Below the pieces are notes generated by a model that worked only from the letters and a program-made list of their open reading frames with translations, had not been told where the DNA came from and did no database searches. The translations under genes and the position numbers were made by a program. Positions 42,039 through 42,248 of a stretch of 42,248 bases of DNA are shown here, piece after piece. The DNA is taken from IMG/VR virus record IMGVR_UViG_3300034683_000177, positions 1-42,248 of that record, one strand, 5' to 3'. The stretch is from a virus. Position 1 is the first letter of the stretch; every line of letters starts with the position of its first letter.

Positions 42039-42055
42039 TAATTTATTATTTGTTC
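42039..42055 (-). promoter_or_regulatory. Candidate phage promoter motif (minus strand)
   Basis: Reads GAACAAATAATAAATTA on the minus strand, between the tiny zinc-ribbon gene and the gene at 41279-42007, about 33 bases before that start. Confidence 0.5.
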
Positions 42056-42226
42056 TTATTTCTCAAATACTTTTTTACATTTTTGACACCAATATGTACT
42101 CTTAAAAAAATCATGTCTCACAACATCAATATTTTTTGTCTTGCAGTATGGACATTTAACATCATATAGATATGCACAAATAAGTAACAAAATAAACAAT
42201 AAAATAATTATAAGTATTCCATCCAT
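42056..42226 (-). CDS. Tiny membrane-anchored zinc-ribbon protein (56 aa)
   Basis: ATG at 42226 behind AGGAGG (42240-42233) to TAA at 42056. Residues 3-20 form one hydrophobic helix (GILIIILLFILLLICAYL). A zinc ribbon follows: CPYC (25-28), then CQKC (47-50) separated by about 18 residues, ending KKVFEK. This is a clean membrane-anchor plus zinc-binding layout, well supported by the ribosome site. It is too small for assignment. It may recruit a partner to the membrane. Confidence 0.75.
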   Translation of the reverse strand: MDGILIIILLFILLLICAYLYDVKCPYCKTKNIDVVRHDFFKSTYWCQKCKKVFEK

Positions 42227-42248
42227 CTATATATCCTCCTAATGTTAC

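Noticed and set aside
1-42248. Stop-codon reassignment as in some large phages
   Set aside because: TAA, TAG and TGA all end recognisable full-length genes, and no gene is broken by in-frame stops.

Overview
The window is a very AT-rich, gene-dense stretch of what looks like a large contractile-tailed bacteriophage (or a prophage of one). The evidence is a baseplate gp6/J-like wedge protein, a hub-like protein, a very long tape-measure-like protein, an endolysin, a phage-style family B DNA polymerase, PhoH, a class II ribonucleotide reductase and a Cas4-like nuclease, all with almost no intergenic space. Strong AGGAGG-type ribosome binding sites and the base composition suggest a low-GC Bacillota-like, probably anaerobic, host. 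The B12-dependent reductase and the Fe-S enzymes fit this, but the host is inferred. TAA, TAG and TGA all act as stops, so the standard bacterial code applies. I saw no tRNA, rRNA or CRISPR array.

Layout. (1) 1-1745: the tail end of a phage gene, then an IS200/IS605-type element carrying a complete IscB RNA-guided nuclease, its structured omega-RNA (HEARO) and matching end hairpins. (2) 1784-11635, plus strand: small unknown and membrane proteins, an M15 endolysin, then a baseplate module (hub-like protein, HEXXH metalloprotease-like protein, gp6-like wedge). (3) 11640-12800, minus: a GNAT acetyltransferase-like protein. (4) 12861-18735, plus: three tandem promoter repeats, two paralogous membrane proteins, then a family-4 uracil-DNA glycosylase fused to a family B DNA polymerase that is split into two genes between motifs B and C. 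(5) 18810-19322, minus: a ferritin-like protein. (6) 19419-21181, plus: two unknown proteins. (7) 21178-42226, minus: tail-tube/baseplate-like protein, tape measure, a helical protein with a TerD-like C-terminus, a candidate small RNA, PIN-PhoH, an HTH-metallophosphoesterase, class II RNR, an HNH-like protein, a large unknown protein, an N-terminally truncated TnpB with its right-end hairpin, a Cas4-like nuclease, a lysine-tailed protein and a tiny membrane/zinc-ribbon protein.

How it works together. Virion assembly genes (tail, baseplate, lysis) are interleaved with DNA metabolism (polymerase/UDG, RNR, Cas4-like nuclease, phosphoesterase, PhoH). A motif close to GAACAAATTAAAAATAA recurs just upstream of transcription units on both strands, always in the orientation of the downstream gene. 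I read it as the phage's own promoter class. Hairpins followed by T-runs end several units.

Most notable: the complete IscB/omega-RNA element with a readable native guide, a truncated TnpB with an apparently rearranged RuvC site, the UDG-PolB fusion with a translationally coupled split, the genome-specific promoter motif with a triple tandem copy, and a candidate ~140-nt RNA upstream of a helical/TerD-like protein.
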